A stretch of DNA of 6,770 bases from Gammaproteobacteria bacterium (GCA_030425615.1 JAUIAI010000142.1:1-6770), one strand, 5' to 3'. Positions 1 through 6,750 are shown, counted from the first letter of the stretch. A program made the numbers and translations. The notes: a model not told the origin generated them from the sequence alone.

Positions 1-217
1 TGGGCGTACCGGACTTCGTCAGATGGGTCTGGGGACCGTCCGGTCGGATCGCCTGCCCGATCTTGAGTTCGGCCAGCGCACGGATCACGCGCGGCCCGAG
101 CAGAAGCCCGAGCAGCAACGCGGTGAGTGCGGCCAGCACGGCACGCAGCGTGATGTAGTTGAAGACCGAGAAGGTCCGCATGTCCTGCGACAGCCACTGG
201 GCGAGTTCGAGCAGCAT
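1..217 (-). CDS. mraY: MraY, phospho-MurNAc-pentapeptide transferase (N-terminal part)
   Basis: This is the 5' end of the gene; 72 complete codons are present and the rest lies beyond base 1. The translation begins MLLELAQWLSQDMRTFSVFN and continues with a hydrophobic segment (about residues 24-41, rich in Leu and Ala). GPRVI (41-45), KIGQAIRPDGPQTH (52-65) and KSGTP (68-72) then match the MraY N-terminus, where the equivalent residues are GPR.I, GQ..R.DGP..H and K.GTP. MraY is an integral inner-membrane enzyme of about 360 residues in proteobacteria. It transfers phospho-MurNAc-pentapeptide from UDP to undecaprenyl phosphate, giving lipid I. It follows murF, whose product is its substrate. 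The ATG shares one base with the murF TGA (TGATG), and GGAGG lies 7 nt upstream, so the start is well supported. The identification rests on the N-terminus and the gene order. Confidence 0.96.
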   Translation of the reverse strand, partial: MLLELAQWLSQDMRTFSVFNYITLRAVLAALTALLLGLLLGPRVIRALAELKIGQAIRPDGPQTHLTKSGTP

Positions 218-1605
218 CAGTGGGCCTCCGCCGCGGAGGCGTCGTCGCACAAGGCCGACAGAACCCTTTCCATGCGCATCCCGCGCGACCCCTTGACGAG
301 AACGGTGCTTACCTTTCCCGCATACGGCAGCACGTCGGCCAGCAACTCGTCGATGTCGGCCGCGAGCGTGGCGCCAGTGCCGAACGCGCGTACCGTGGGC
401 GCACAGGCGTCGCCGAGGGCCACGAGCCGCTCGATGCTCCGCTCGCGCGCGTAGCGGCCGACCTCCTCGTGGAACTGCGGTCCGTTCGTGCCGACTTCCG
501 CCATCGCCCCCAGGATCAGCAGGCGCGGCGGCGGCTCGTCGGCGAGCACGTCGATGGCGGCGCGCACGGAATCCGGGTTGGCGTTGTACGTGTCATCGAT
601 GACCAGTGCTCCGTCGCGTGCCGCCATGCGGCGGAGCCGTCCACGTACGGGCTCGAACGCCGCCAGGCCCTCGGCGATGACATCCTGCGACAGACCCAGC
701 GCCAGGGCACCCGCGGCGGCGGCCAAGGCGTTGCGCACGTTGTGACGGCCCGCAATGCGAAGCCGGATAGTGGTCCGGTGACCGAGCAGATCGGCGTCGA
801 AGGTGCCCGGCCGGCTGTCGGGCGCGGCGCGGGCCGCCAGGCCGGAGACACCCTCTTCGCCCAGGCCGAAGCAGACCCGGCGGCGAGCGCCCGCCTGCCC
901 GTGCCAGATGCCCGCACAGGGATCGTCCCCCGGATAGACGGCGACGCCGTCGGCGCCGAGCGCCTCCAGAGCGGCACCGTTCTCGCGCGCACTGCCCTCG
1001 ACGCCGTCCAGGAACTCCTGGTGCTCACGCTGGGCGTTGGTGATCACGACCACGTCCGGGCGGGCGATGTCGGCCAGCACCGCGATCTCGCCCGGATGGT
1101 TGGTCCCCAGCTCGAGCACCGCCACCCGGTGTTTCTCACGCAGCCCGAAGAGCGACAACGGCACACCGATCGCGTTGTTGAAGTTGCCCGGCGTGGCATG
1201 TACCGCGTCGGCACCGTAGGCGGCACGCGTGACGGAGGCCAGCATCTCCTTGACCGTGGTCTTGCCGTTGCTGCCGACCACCGCGACCACCCGCCCGGCA
1301 AAGGTCGAGCGCCAGCCGGCCGCGAGTCTGCCCAGCGCGGTCAGCGTGTCGGCGACGACCCAGGTCGGCACCGGGGAGGTCTGCACGGGCGACTTCTCGA
1401 CGATCAGTCCGGCCGCGCCTGCCGCGAGCGCCGCGGCAATGAAGTCGTGCCCGTCGAAGCGTTCGCCGCGAAGGGCGACATACAGCTCACCACGCCGGAG
1501 ACTGCGTGTGTCGGTACTGATGCCCACGAAGCCCGAGACCGGCTCCGGGCCGAGACGTTCGGCATCGGAGAGCCAGCGGCGGAGTTGTTCGGGATGCAGG
1601 TTCAA
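217..1605 (-). CDS. murF: MurF, UDP-MurNAc-tripeptide--D-alanyl-D-alanine ligase
   Basis: Cytoplasmic Mur ligase that adds D-Ala-D-Ala to UDP-MurNAc-tripeptide with ATP, completing the pentapeptide precursor. The 462 residues are full length (the E. coli enzyme is about 450). Visible parts in order are the N-terminal substrate domain with STDTR (30-34), the ATP P-loop GSNGKTT (111-117), NFNN (141-144), ELGTNHPGEI (165-174), NAQREHQEF (190-198), GRHNVRNALAA (286-296) opening the C-terminal boundary, DDTYNANPDS (337-346), and VLVKGSRGMRME (435-446) near the end. The start is TTG, overlapping the murE stop as TTGA. It is chosen because a strong purine-rich ribosome site lies 5 nt upstream, and the next in-frame Met is residue 121, beyond the P-loop. 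The NAQREHQEF segment is a form I associate with Betaproteobacteria. All expected motifs are present and nothing looks broken. Confidence 0.97.
   Translation of the reverse strand: MNLHPEQLRRWLSDAERLGPEPVSGFVGISTDTRSLRRGELYVALRGERFDGHDFIAAALAAGAAGLIVEKSPVQTSPVPTWVVADTLTALGRLAAGWRSTFAGRVVAVVGSNGKTTVKEMLASVTRAAYGADAVHATPGNFNNAIGVPLSLFGLREKHRVAVLELGTNHPGEIAVLADIARPDVVVITNAQREHQEFLDGVEGSARENGAALEALGADGVAVYPGDDPCAGIWHGQAGARRRVCFGLGEEGVSGLAARAAPDSRPGTFDADLLGHRTTIRLRIAGRHNVRNALAAAAGALALGLSQDVIAEGLAAFEPVRGRLRRMAARDGALVIDDTYNANPDSVRAAIDVLADEPPPRLLILGAMAEVGTNGPQFHEEVGRYARERSIERLVALGDACAPTVRAFGTGATLAADIDELLADVLPYAGKVSTVLVKGSRGMRMERVLSALCDDASAAEAH
224..240 (-). promoter_or_regulatory. Hairpin holding the mraY ribosome binding site
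   Basis: GCCTCCG (224-230) and CGGAGGC (234-240) form a perfect 7-bp inverted repeat with a 3-nt loop. On the mRNA the 3' arm includes GGAGG (229-225), the mraY Shine-Dalgarno sequence, 7 nt before the ATG. The hairpin lies within the last sense codons of murF (Ala-Ser-Ala-Ala-Glu-Ala), so ribosomes finishing murF would open it. Sequestration and coupling are inference from the geometry. Confidence 0.55.
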
Positions 1606-3119
1606 TGCAGCCCTCCCTGACGCGCGGCCAGCGCGGCGGCACCCGTCTCGACGTCGGAGAACGGCAGTCGCTCGCCGGCGATCTCCTGGGTGCTTTCGTG
1701 GCCCTTGCCGGCGATCAGGACGACGTCGCTCTCGGTGGCTTCCGAAATCACCTTCGTGATCGCCTCGGCACGATCCGGGATCTCGGCCCAGGGCGCCGCC
1801 GACAGCCCGGCCCGCATCTGAGCGATGATCGCCTCGGGTGGCTCGCCGCGAGGATTGTCGCTGGTGAGAACGATCCGGTCGGCGCCCGCTTCGGCGGCCG
1901 CCGCCATCAGCGGCCGCTTGCCCGAGTCACGGTCACCGCCACATCCGAATACACACCAGAGCCGGCCACCACGTGCCCGGGCATGGGGCCTCAACGCCGC
2001 CAGGACCGCGCCCAGGGCGTCGGGTGTGTGGGCGTAGTCGACCAGCACGAGCGGTGTATCCAGGCCGCCGACCTGTTCGAGGCGGCCCGGCACCGGCGCC
2101 AGGGTCTCGAGCCTGCGGCACGCGTCGTCGAACGCGACGCCCAGATGCAGCCAGGCGCCCAGAACCGCCAGCGCATTGCGGGCGTTGAATTCTCCGGGAA
2201 CGGGCAACTCGACGCTCGCGCGTCCGCCGTCTGCGTCGATCGTCAGGCGGCTGCCATGGTCGGTGGGCTCGCAGGCGAGCAAGCGCAGGGCCCTCGCGCC
2301 CGCGGGCCCGACGGGGTCGCGGCCGAACACGATGCATGGTACGTCCGAGGGCAGGCGCGCGGCCATGAGGCCGGCCGCCGGGTCATCGCCGTTGATCACC
2401 GCCGCCCCGAGCCCCGGCATTGCGAACAGCGACGCCTTCGCATCCGCATACGCCGTCATGTCGGCATGGAAATCCAGGTGATCGCGGCTCAGGTTCGTGA
2501 AGACAGCCACCGCCACCCGGCAGCCGGTCAGCCGGCCCTGGACGAGACCTATGGAAGAGGCCTCGAGCGCGACGTGGGCCACGCCCGCGTCGCGCAGGTG
2601 CGCCAGCGCGTCCTGCAGCGCGACCGCATCCGGAGTCGTCAGGCCACCGGGGAGACCGCCGTCGTCGTCAGCGCACGGCGCGCCGAACCGGCTGAGGCCG
2701 AGCGTGCCGATGGCGGCGCTCGGAACACCGTCGGCAGCGAGACCTGCGGCACACCAGTTCGCACAGGTGGTCTTGCCGTTCGTCCCGGTGATCGCGATCA
2801 ACCGGACGGCAAGACTCGGCTCGCCGTAGAAAGCCGAAGCGACCTCGCCGGCTGTTCGACGCAGCGCCGGACAGGCGCGAATCGGCACCCCGGCAGCAGG
2901 GGCGGCATCGATTCCGTCGGCGTCGTAGACGACCGCCGCGGCACCGCGTTGCACCGCCTGCGCGATGAAGGCCCGTCCATCGCTTCGGTCACCCGGGAAC
3001 GCCACGAAGCCGTCGCCGGGACGGACGCGGCGGCTGTCGGCGCTGAGCCGGGCACCCGGGGCCAGCCGGCTGGCCAGCCAGCGGCCGCTGTCCCGGGCGG
3101 ACATCTGTTCCGCGCTCAT
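1602..3119 (-). CDS. murE: MurE, UDP-MurNAc-tripeptide synthetase (meso-DAP adding)
   Basis: Cytoplasmic ATP-dependent Mur ligase that adds the third stem amino acid to UDP-MurNAc-L-Ala-D-Glu. The 505 residues are a normal length. Features in order are the substrate-binding ADSRRVRPGD (27-36), P-loop TGTNGKTT (111-118), LTTPD (160-164), EASSIGL (186-192), NLSRDHLDFH (209-218), and YADAKASLF (224-232) with Lys228 as the expected carbamylated lysine. Further on are EFNARNALA (310-318), VDYAHTPDAL (360-369), FGCGGDRDSGKRPLM (391-405), DNPR (421-424) and GKGHE (471-475). In characterised enzymes DNPR together with the Gly and Glu of GKGHE recognises meso-diaminopimelate, whereas lysine-adding MurE has a different motif. 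The product is therefore predicted to be a meso-DAP ligase. The ATG overlaps the ftsI stop as ATGA, and GAGG lies 7 nt upstream. It feeds MurF directly. Confidence 0.97.
   Translation of the reverse strand: MSAEQMSARDSGRWLASRLAPGARLSADSRRVRPGDGFVAFPGDRSDGRAFIAQAVQRGAAAVVYDADGIDAAPAAGVPIRACPALRRTAGEVASAFYGEPSLAVRLIAITGTNGKTTCANWCAAGLAADGVPSAAIGTLGLSRFGAPCADDDGGLPGGLTTPDAVALQDALAHLRDAGVAHVALEASSIGLVQGRLTGCRVAVAVFTNLSRDHLDFHADMTAYADAKASLFAMPGLGAAVINGDDPAAGLMAARLPSDVPCIVFGRDPVGPAGARALRLLACEPTDHGSRLTIDADGGRASVELPVPGEFNARNALAVLGAWLHLGVAFDDACRRLETLAPVPGRLEQVGGLDTPLVLVDYAHTPDALGAVLAALRPHARARGGRLWCVFGCGGDRDSGKRPLMAAAAEAGADRIVLTSDNPRGEPPEAIIAQMRAGLSAAPWAEIPDRAEAITKVISEATESDVVLIAGKGHESTQEIAGERLPFSDVETGAAALAARQGGLH
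1611..1617 (-). promoter_or_regulatory. Strong ribosome binding site that fixes the TTG start of murF
   Basis: The minus strand reads GGGAGGG inside the last codons of murE, then a 5-nt spacer (CTGCA) and TTG. The match to the anti-Shine-Dalgarno sequence is strong and may compensate for the weak TTG codon. No ATG or GTG in frame lies between here and the conserved N-terminal region of MurF. Confidence 0.75.
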
Positions 3120-4909
3120 GGCTTCGCCTCGCTGAGCGGACCGGGCACCTCGATCTCGGCCACCGGGGCATCGGGTGCGATCCGTCGAAGATCGAGGCCG
3201 GAGGCCATCACGCGCGAGAACAGCGGCGCGGCCACGTCACCGGCGTAGAACTTTCCGTCCGTGGGCTCGTCGACCATGACGGCCACCAGCAGGCGCGGCG
3301 CCGACGCCGGTGCGAAGCCCACGAAGGAGGCCACGTACTTCTTCACGTATCGGCCGTGCTCCTGTTTGAGCGAGGTGCCGGTCTTGCCCGCCACACGGTA
3401 GCCGGTCACGCGCGACTTCGCGGCGGTTCCGTCCGCGCTCGCGGCCATCTCCAGCATCTTGCGCACCGCCAGCACGGTCTTCTCGGACAGGATCTGACGA
3501 CCCGCCACGGCGCCCGGACGACGGCGCAGGGTCACTTCGGGGAGGTCACCGGAGCGGGCGAACACCAGGTATGCGCGCGCGAGCTGCAACAACGTGACGG
3601 AAAGTCCGTGGCCATACGAGATCGTGGCCTGTTCCACGGGCCGCCAGGAACGCCAGGGACGCAGACTGCCCGCGACCGCACCCGGGAAATCGATGCGCGG
3701 CGACTGGCCGAAGCCCACCGCCGTGAGGAACTCCCAGATCTGGCGGGCGGACATGTCCAGCGCCATCTTGGCGGTGCCGACGTTCGAGGACTTCTGCACC
3801 ACCTCCTCGACCGTGAGCGTGCCCAGGAAGTGCGAGTCGCCGATCTTGTCCGGACCGATGATCAGATACCCGGGGGCGGTCTCGATCACGGTGTTCGGCG
3901 TCACCTTGCGCAGTTCGAGCGCCAGCGCGGTCGTGAACGCCTTCATCGTCGAGCCCGGCTCGAAACGATCCGTGATCGCCCGCGTGCGCATGTGACTGCG
4001 CTTGAGCCGGCTGCGATCGTTCGGATCGTAGGTCGGCCAGTTCACCAGCGCCAGGACCTCCGCGGTCTGCACGTCGAGAACGACCACCGAGCCCGCGAGG
4101 GCCTTGTGTTCCTCCACGGCATCGCGCAGCGCGGCGTAGGCCATGTACTGGAGACGGCTGTCGATCGAAAGCTGCTCGTCCTCGCCGTCGATCGGCTCGG
4201 CCACCACGTTCAGGTCGTCGATGATGCGCCCGCGGCGGTCGCGCATGACCTGCCGGCTTCCCTTGACACCGCGAAGACGAAGATCTCCCGCCAGCTCGAT
4301 TCCCTCGCGGCCCTTGTCGTCGTAGTCCGTGAATCCGACCAGGTGCGCCGCGACTTCGCCTTCCGGGTAGTGCCGCTTGTACTCGCGACGGACGGACACG
4401 CCCGGAATGCCCAGCGCGCTGACCTGCTCCGCCACCGCCGGCTCGAGCTGGCGGCGCAGGTACGCGAAGCGCCGGCTGCCGCGCTCGATCAACTCCTCGA
4501 TACGCTCCGGCGTCAGCTCCAGCGCCCGCGCCAGCGCCTGTCGTTGCTGGTCGGTGGCCCCCTTGCGATCAGACGGTTCCTCACCGGGCTCCGGCGCCGG
4601 CGGGTCACGAAAGAGCAGCGGATCCACGACGACCGCGGCCGCCGGCAGACTCGAGGCGAGCACGACGCCGTTGCGATCGAGGATCTTGCCGCGCGAGGCC
4701 GGCAGGCTCTGTTCGCGCGTGAAGACTTTCTCCCCGCGCTCCTTGAGCTCCTCGTCCCGCAGGGTCTGCAGATACGTCGCGCGGGCGGTCAGCACCACGA
4801 AGCCGATCCCGACCAGCGCGAGCAACACGCGCAGGCGCCTGGGCGACAGGCGCAACTCGAGCACCGGCTTGGCGACCGGTATGCGGGTCGACCGTCGGGA
4901 CCGGCTCAT
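3116..4909 (-). CDS. ftsI: FtsI (PBP3), septal peptidoglycan D,D-transpeptidase
   Basis: Class B penicillin-binding protein that crosslinks septal peptidoglycan in the periplasm, working with FtsW and the FtsQLB complex. The 597 residues fit the family (E. coli 588). A basic cytoplasmic N-terminus (1-27) is followed by one membrane anchor at about 28-47. The pedestal/dimerisation domain begins with SRGKILDRNG (72-81) and includes the RGVKGSRQVMRDRRGR stretch (213-228). The transpeptidase domain opens with SIDSRLQYMAY (248-258). It has the three penicillin-binding motifs: SxxK as S320-T-M-K323 with Ser320 the predicted nucleophile, SxN as S374-S-N376, and KTG at 509-511. An acidic, proline-rich stretch (about 101-121) looks like an extra loop in the pedestal. 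The residue after the SxxK lysine is Ala where I would expect Pro. The start overlaps the ftsL stop (ATGA), with GAGGGG 6 nt upstream. Confidence 0.96.
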   Translation of the reverse strand: MSRSRRSTRIPVAKPVLELRLSPRRLRVLLALVGIGFVVLTARATYLQTLRDEELKERGEKVFTREQSLPASRGKILDRNGVVLASSLPAAAVVVDPLLFRDPPAPEPGEEPSDRKGATDQQRQALARALELTPERIEELIERGSRRFAYLRRQLEPAVAEQVSALGIPGVSVRREYKRHYPEGEVAAHLVGFTDYDDKGREGIELAGDLRLRGVKGSRQVMRDRRGRIIDDLNVVAEPIDGEDEQLSIDSRLQYMAYAALRDAVEEHKALAGSVVVLDVQTAEVLALVNWPTYDPNDRSRLKRSHMRTRAITDRFEPGSTMKAFTTALALELRKVTPNTVIETAPGYLIIGPDKIGDSHFLGTLTVEEVVQKSSNVGTAKMALDMSARQIWEFLTAVGFGQSPRIDFPGAVAGSLRPWRSWRPVEQATISYGHGLSVTLLQLARAYLVFARSGDLPEVTLRRRPGAVAGRQILSEKTVLAVRKMLEMAASADGTAAKSRVTGYRVAGKTGTSLKQEHGRYVKKYVASFVGFAPASAPRLLVAVMVDEPTDGKFYAGDVAAPLFSRVMASGLDLRRIAPDAPVAEIEVPGPLSEAKP

Positions 4910-5244
4910 TGCCCACCCCTCTGTTCCAGCGCCGCGGCGCGCCAGCGGGCGGTGGCCTCGCGCGCGGCCAGCAGGGTTTCCTCGTCGAGCATCAGGTGCA
5001 TGGTGCGACGCGCCGGACGCGCTCTCAGCGCGAGTTGTCCGGCCGCGCGCTGATGGATGCGCTGTGCGTTGGCAAGCCGGGTCTGCTCGTTTTCGAGCTC
5101 GTCGTAGCGTGCCTCGAGATGACCGGCCTGCGCCTTGGCGCGCTCGAGCTCACCGAACAACACGCGGGAACGATGCTGTGACGTCACCAGCCCGAGCGAA
5201 CACAGCACGAGCGCCGACAGCAGCAATGCGTTCAGCCGGTTCAT
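4906..5244 (-). CDS. ftsL: FtsL, cell division protein
   Basis: Small bitopic inner-membrane protein of the FtsQLB complex, which recruits and activates FtsWI at the septum. The 112-residue product has a very short cytoplasmic start (MNR), one hydrophobic segment at about 4-20 (LNALLLSALVLCSLGLV), and then a periplasmic helical region rich in Glu, Arg, Ala and Leu (about 28-70) that looks like a coiled coil (ELERAKAQ, LEARYDELENEQ). RARPARRTMHLM (74-85) near the end resembles the conserved membrane-distal segment of betaproteobacterial FtsL. FtsL proteins are poorly conserved, so the call leans on topology, size and position between rsmH and ftsI. Its ATG overlaps the rsmH stop and its stop overlaps the ftsI ATG, each as ATGA. 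GGGGA lies 6 nt before the start. Confidence 0.93.
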   Translation of the reverse strand: MNRLNALLLSALVLCSLGLVTSQHRSRVLFGELERAKAQAGHLEARYDELENEQTRLANAQRIHQRAAGQLALRARPARRTMHLMLDEETLLAAREATARWRAAALEQRGGQ

Positions 5245-6185
5245 CGCGCGTCCCCGAGCCGTTCGGCGACCCTCATCACCGCGGAGCGGGCACGCGGATT
5301 GCGGTCGCTCTCGGCGGCGCCCGGGCGGCGGCGCCCGAGCAGACGCAGGCGTGCCTGCTGTCCCGGCAACGGCGCCCCGGTCACGGGGTCACGCTCCGGA
5401 TTGCGACCGGCAGCGTCGGCGAAGGTCTGCTTCACGATGCGATCTTCAAGCGAATGGAAACTGATCACGACCAGGCGCCCGCCCGGGGCGAGCCGGTCGA
5501 TCGCCCGCGTCAGGACGGACGAGAGCTCCGCAAGCTCTTGATTGACGAAAATCCGTAGAGCCTGAAAGGTGCGGGTTGCCGCGTTCTTGCCCAACGGCGC
5601 CCCTTTGGTCCGGCGCCGGACGACACCCGCCACGAGATCGGCAAGTTGTTTTGTGCTCTCAAGGGCGGCGCCGCCTGAGTCCTGGCGGCGAGCAACAATC
5701 GCCTTTGCAATCGCCCGAGCAAACCGATCTTCCCCATAGCGTTCGATCACCTCCCTGATTTCGTCTTCGTCGGCCTGCGCGAGCCAGTCGCGGACCGGGA
5801 TGCCGACCCCGGGATCCATGCGCATGTCCAGCGGGCCGTCGTGCTGAAAGCTGAACCCGCGCTCCGCCCGATCGACCTGGGGCGATGACAGCCCGAGATC
5901 GAGGAGCAGCCCGTCGATGCACTCGATACCGAGTTCATCGAGCTCCTCGGACAGCGCGGAGAACCGCGCGTGGCGGATCGTGAACCGCGGGTCGTCGATC
6001 GTGCGACCGACCGCGACGGCCTCCGGGTCGCGATCGAAGGCGACCAGCCGGCCCGAGGCAGCGAGACGTTCGAGCACCCGGCGCGAGTGCCCGCCGCGGC
6101 CGAATGTCCCGTCCACGTAGATCCCGTCGGCGCGGATGACGAGCGCATCCACCGCCTCTTCCGGAAGAACCGTTTCGTGGTGCAC
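5241..6185 (-). CDS. rsmH: RsmH (MraW), 16S rRNA (cytosine1402-N4)-methyltransferase
   Basis: S-adenosylmethionine-dependent methyltransferase that makes the N4-methyl group of m4Cm1402 in the 16S rRNA decoding centre. The 314 residues match the family length (E. coli 313). Motifs are DGTFGRGGHS (25-34) for SAM binding, FDRD (50-53), DLGLSSPQVD (96-105), RGFSF (109-113), GPLDMRMD (117-124), ATRTFQALRIFVNQEL (203-218), ISFHSLEDRIVK (241-252) and NPRARSA (297-303). The start is GTG, giving MHHETVLPEE, the usual RsmH N-terminus. The mraZ TGA is in frame just upstream, so no earlier start is possible. The ribosome site GAGG overlaps that stop, with a 7-nt spacer to GTG. The central stretch, about codons 148-218, uses many more A/T-ending codons than either flank, although its protein motifs are intact. 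Confidence 0.97.
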   Translation of the reverse strand: MHHETVLPEEAVDALVIRADGIYVDGTFGRGGHSRRVLERLAASGRLVAFDRDPEAVAVGRTIDDPRFTIRHARFSALSEELDELGIECIDGLLLDLGLSSPQVDRAERGFSFQHDGPLDMRMDPGVGIPVRDWLAQADEDEIREVIERYGEDRFARAIAKAIVARRQDSGGAALESTKQLADLVAGVVRRRTKGAPLGKNAATRTFQALRIFVNQELAELSSVLTRAIDRLAPGGRLVVISFHSLEDRIVKQTFADAAGRNPERDPVTGAPLPGQQARLRLLGRRRPGAAESDRNPRARSAVMRVAERLGDAR

Positions 6186-6192
6186 GGGCCGG

Positions 6193-6196
6193 CCTC
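6193..6196 (-). promoter_or_regulatory. Ribosome binding site of rsmH overlapping the mraZ stop
   Basis: The minus strand reads TGAGG across the mraZ stop codon, and GAGG is followed by a 7-nt spacer and the GTG start of rsmH. This decides the GTG start, because no other start codon exists between the in-frame mraZ stop and the conserved HETVL sequence. It also ties termination of mraZ to initiation of rsmH. Confidence 0.7.
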
Positions 6197-6656
6197 AGGC
6201 ATCCGTCCCCACCTCGGGCACGTCGTCGTAGTCGAACACCGACTCGGGCAATGCCGTGAAATCGATCTCGTTGGTCATTGCCATCTTCCTGTCCCAATCC
6301 CAGAGCTCGAGGTAGTCACCGTCACCGGCGAGAAAGACTGCTTCACCCTTCATGGCCGTGAGCTCGCGCAGGACCGTGGGGATGTTGATCCGGCCCGTCT
6401 TGTCCATCTCCAGATCGCGCGCGTTCTGCAGGAAGTGGCTCCGATAAGCCAGATCGCGCCCACGGAGCTTGCGCAGGTTCTGCCGGAACTTCAGCCAGAC
6501 GGGCCGCGGGAACAACCACAACGAGTACGGGCTGCCGCCCCGGGTGAGGGTGACCTCCCCGCGGCACTGCGCGTCCAGGTTGTCGCGGACGTCCTTTGGA
6601 ATCGCAATCCGCGACTTGGCGTCCAGCATGACCTTGTGACTGCCCTGATAGAACAT
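6195..6656 (-). CDS. mraZ: MraZ, transcriptional regulator of the dcw cluster
   Basis: DNA-binding regulator with two AbrB-like half-domains that assembles into ring-shaped oligomers. In E. coli it represses its own operon by binding repeats upstream of mraZ. The 153 residues match the family. Both signature DxxxR motifs are present: D12-AKS-R16 in LDAKSRIAIP and D85-KTG-R89 in MDKTGRINIP. LWLFPRPVW (46-54), and LELWDWDR (116-123) near the end, fit the domain ends. Two small departures are seen: the N-terminus reads MFYQG, one residue longer than the usual MFxG, and the first motif has Ser15 where Gly is typical. The ATG has only a weak ribosome site (CGGA, spacer 4 nt). Position as first gene ahead of rsmH supports the call. 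Confidence 0.95.
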   Translation of the reverse strand: MFYQGSHKVMLDAKSRIAIPKDVRDNLDAQCRGEVTLTRGGSPYSLWLFPRPVWLKFRQNLRKLRGRDLAYRSHFLQNARDLEMDKTGRINIPTVLRELTAMKGEAVFLAGDGDYLELWDWDRKMAMTNEIDFTALPESVFDYDDVPEVGTDA

Positions 6657-6681
6657 TGATTCCGTTGAACTAGTTTTCCGA

Positions 6682-6711
6682 CCGGGGCCCGCCCCCGGCG
6701 CAGAAAGCCGG
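6682..6711 (-). other. Two overlapping hairpins in the mraZ leader
   Basis: Two inverted repeats share bases. Hairpin A has arms GCCGG (6707-6711) and CCGGC (6695-6699) around a 7-nt loop. Hairpin B has arms CCCCGG (6693-6698) and CCGGGG (6682-6687) around a 5-nt loop. Because 6695-6698 is used by both, they cannot form together in the mRNA. There is no U-tract directly after either, so a simple intrinsic terminator is unlikely. In DNA this rich in G and C some self-complementarity is expected. Confidence 0.4.
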
Positions 6712-6717
6712 AGATGT

Positions 6718-6750
6718 CGCTAAACAGTCACAAAAAAGTGCGCTAAAACA
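6718..6750. repeat. Pair of CGCTAAA(A)CA direct repeats upstream of mraZ
   Basis: CGCTAAACA at 6718-6726 and CGCTAAAACA at 6741-6750 lie in the same orientation with starts 23 bp apart, close to two helical turns. Between them is CAC-A6-GTG, a short imperfect dyad (6729-6740). The placement in the AT-rich leader suggests a binding site for a regulator, possibly MraZ itself. That role is inference; two short AT-rich copies could also arise by chance. Confidence 0.4.

Noticed and set aside
23..454. 143-residue plus-strand open frame at the left edge
   Set aside because: Opposite the start of mraY and the end of murF, both confirmed by conserved motifs; no family resemblance.
220..1620. 466-residue plus-strand open frame opposite murF
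   Set aside because: It lies exactly antisense to murF, whose motifs are unmistakable. The translation is rich in Arg, Gly, Ala and Asp with no recognisable domain, as expected from stop-poor high-GC antisense sequence.
1605..3248. 547-residue plus-strand open frame opposite murE
   Set aside because: A GC-driven shadow of murE and the end of ftsI; low-complexity composition and no family features.
3356..5053. 565-residue plus-strand open frame opposite ftsI and ftsL
   Set aside because: Antisense shadow rich in Arg and His; the minus strand carries all three penicillin-binding motifs here.
4377..5558. 393-residue plus-strand open frame across ftsI, ftsL and rsmH
   Set aside because: Spans three real minus-strand genes and begins inside one of them, with Arg/Ser-rich composition typical of a shadow frame.
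5970..6659. 229-residue plus-strand open frame opposite rsmH and mraZ
   Set aside because: Antisense to two well-supported genes; its translation has no recognisable domain.
6682..6711. Intrinsic terminator of a gene upstream of mraZ
   Set aside because: The GC-rich hairpins are not followed by a U-tract on the minus strand, and on the plus strand the A6 run is well away from the stems. The position just before mraZ fits a leader better.
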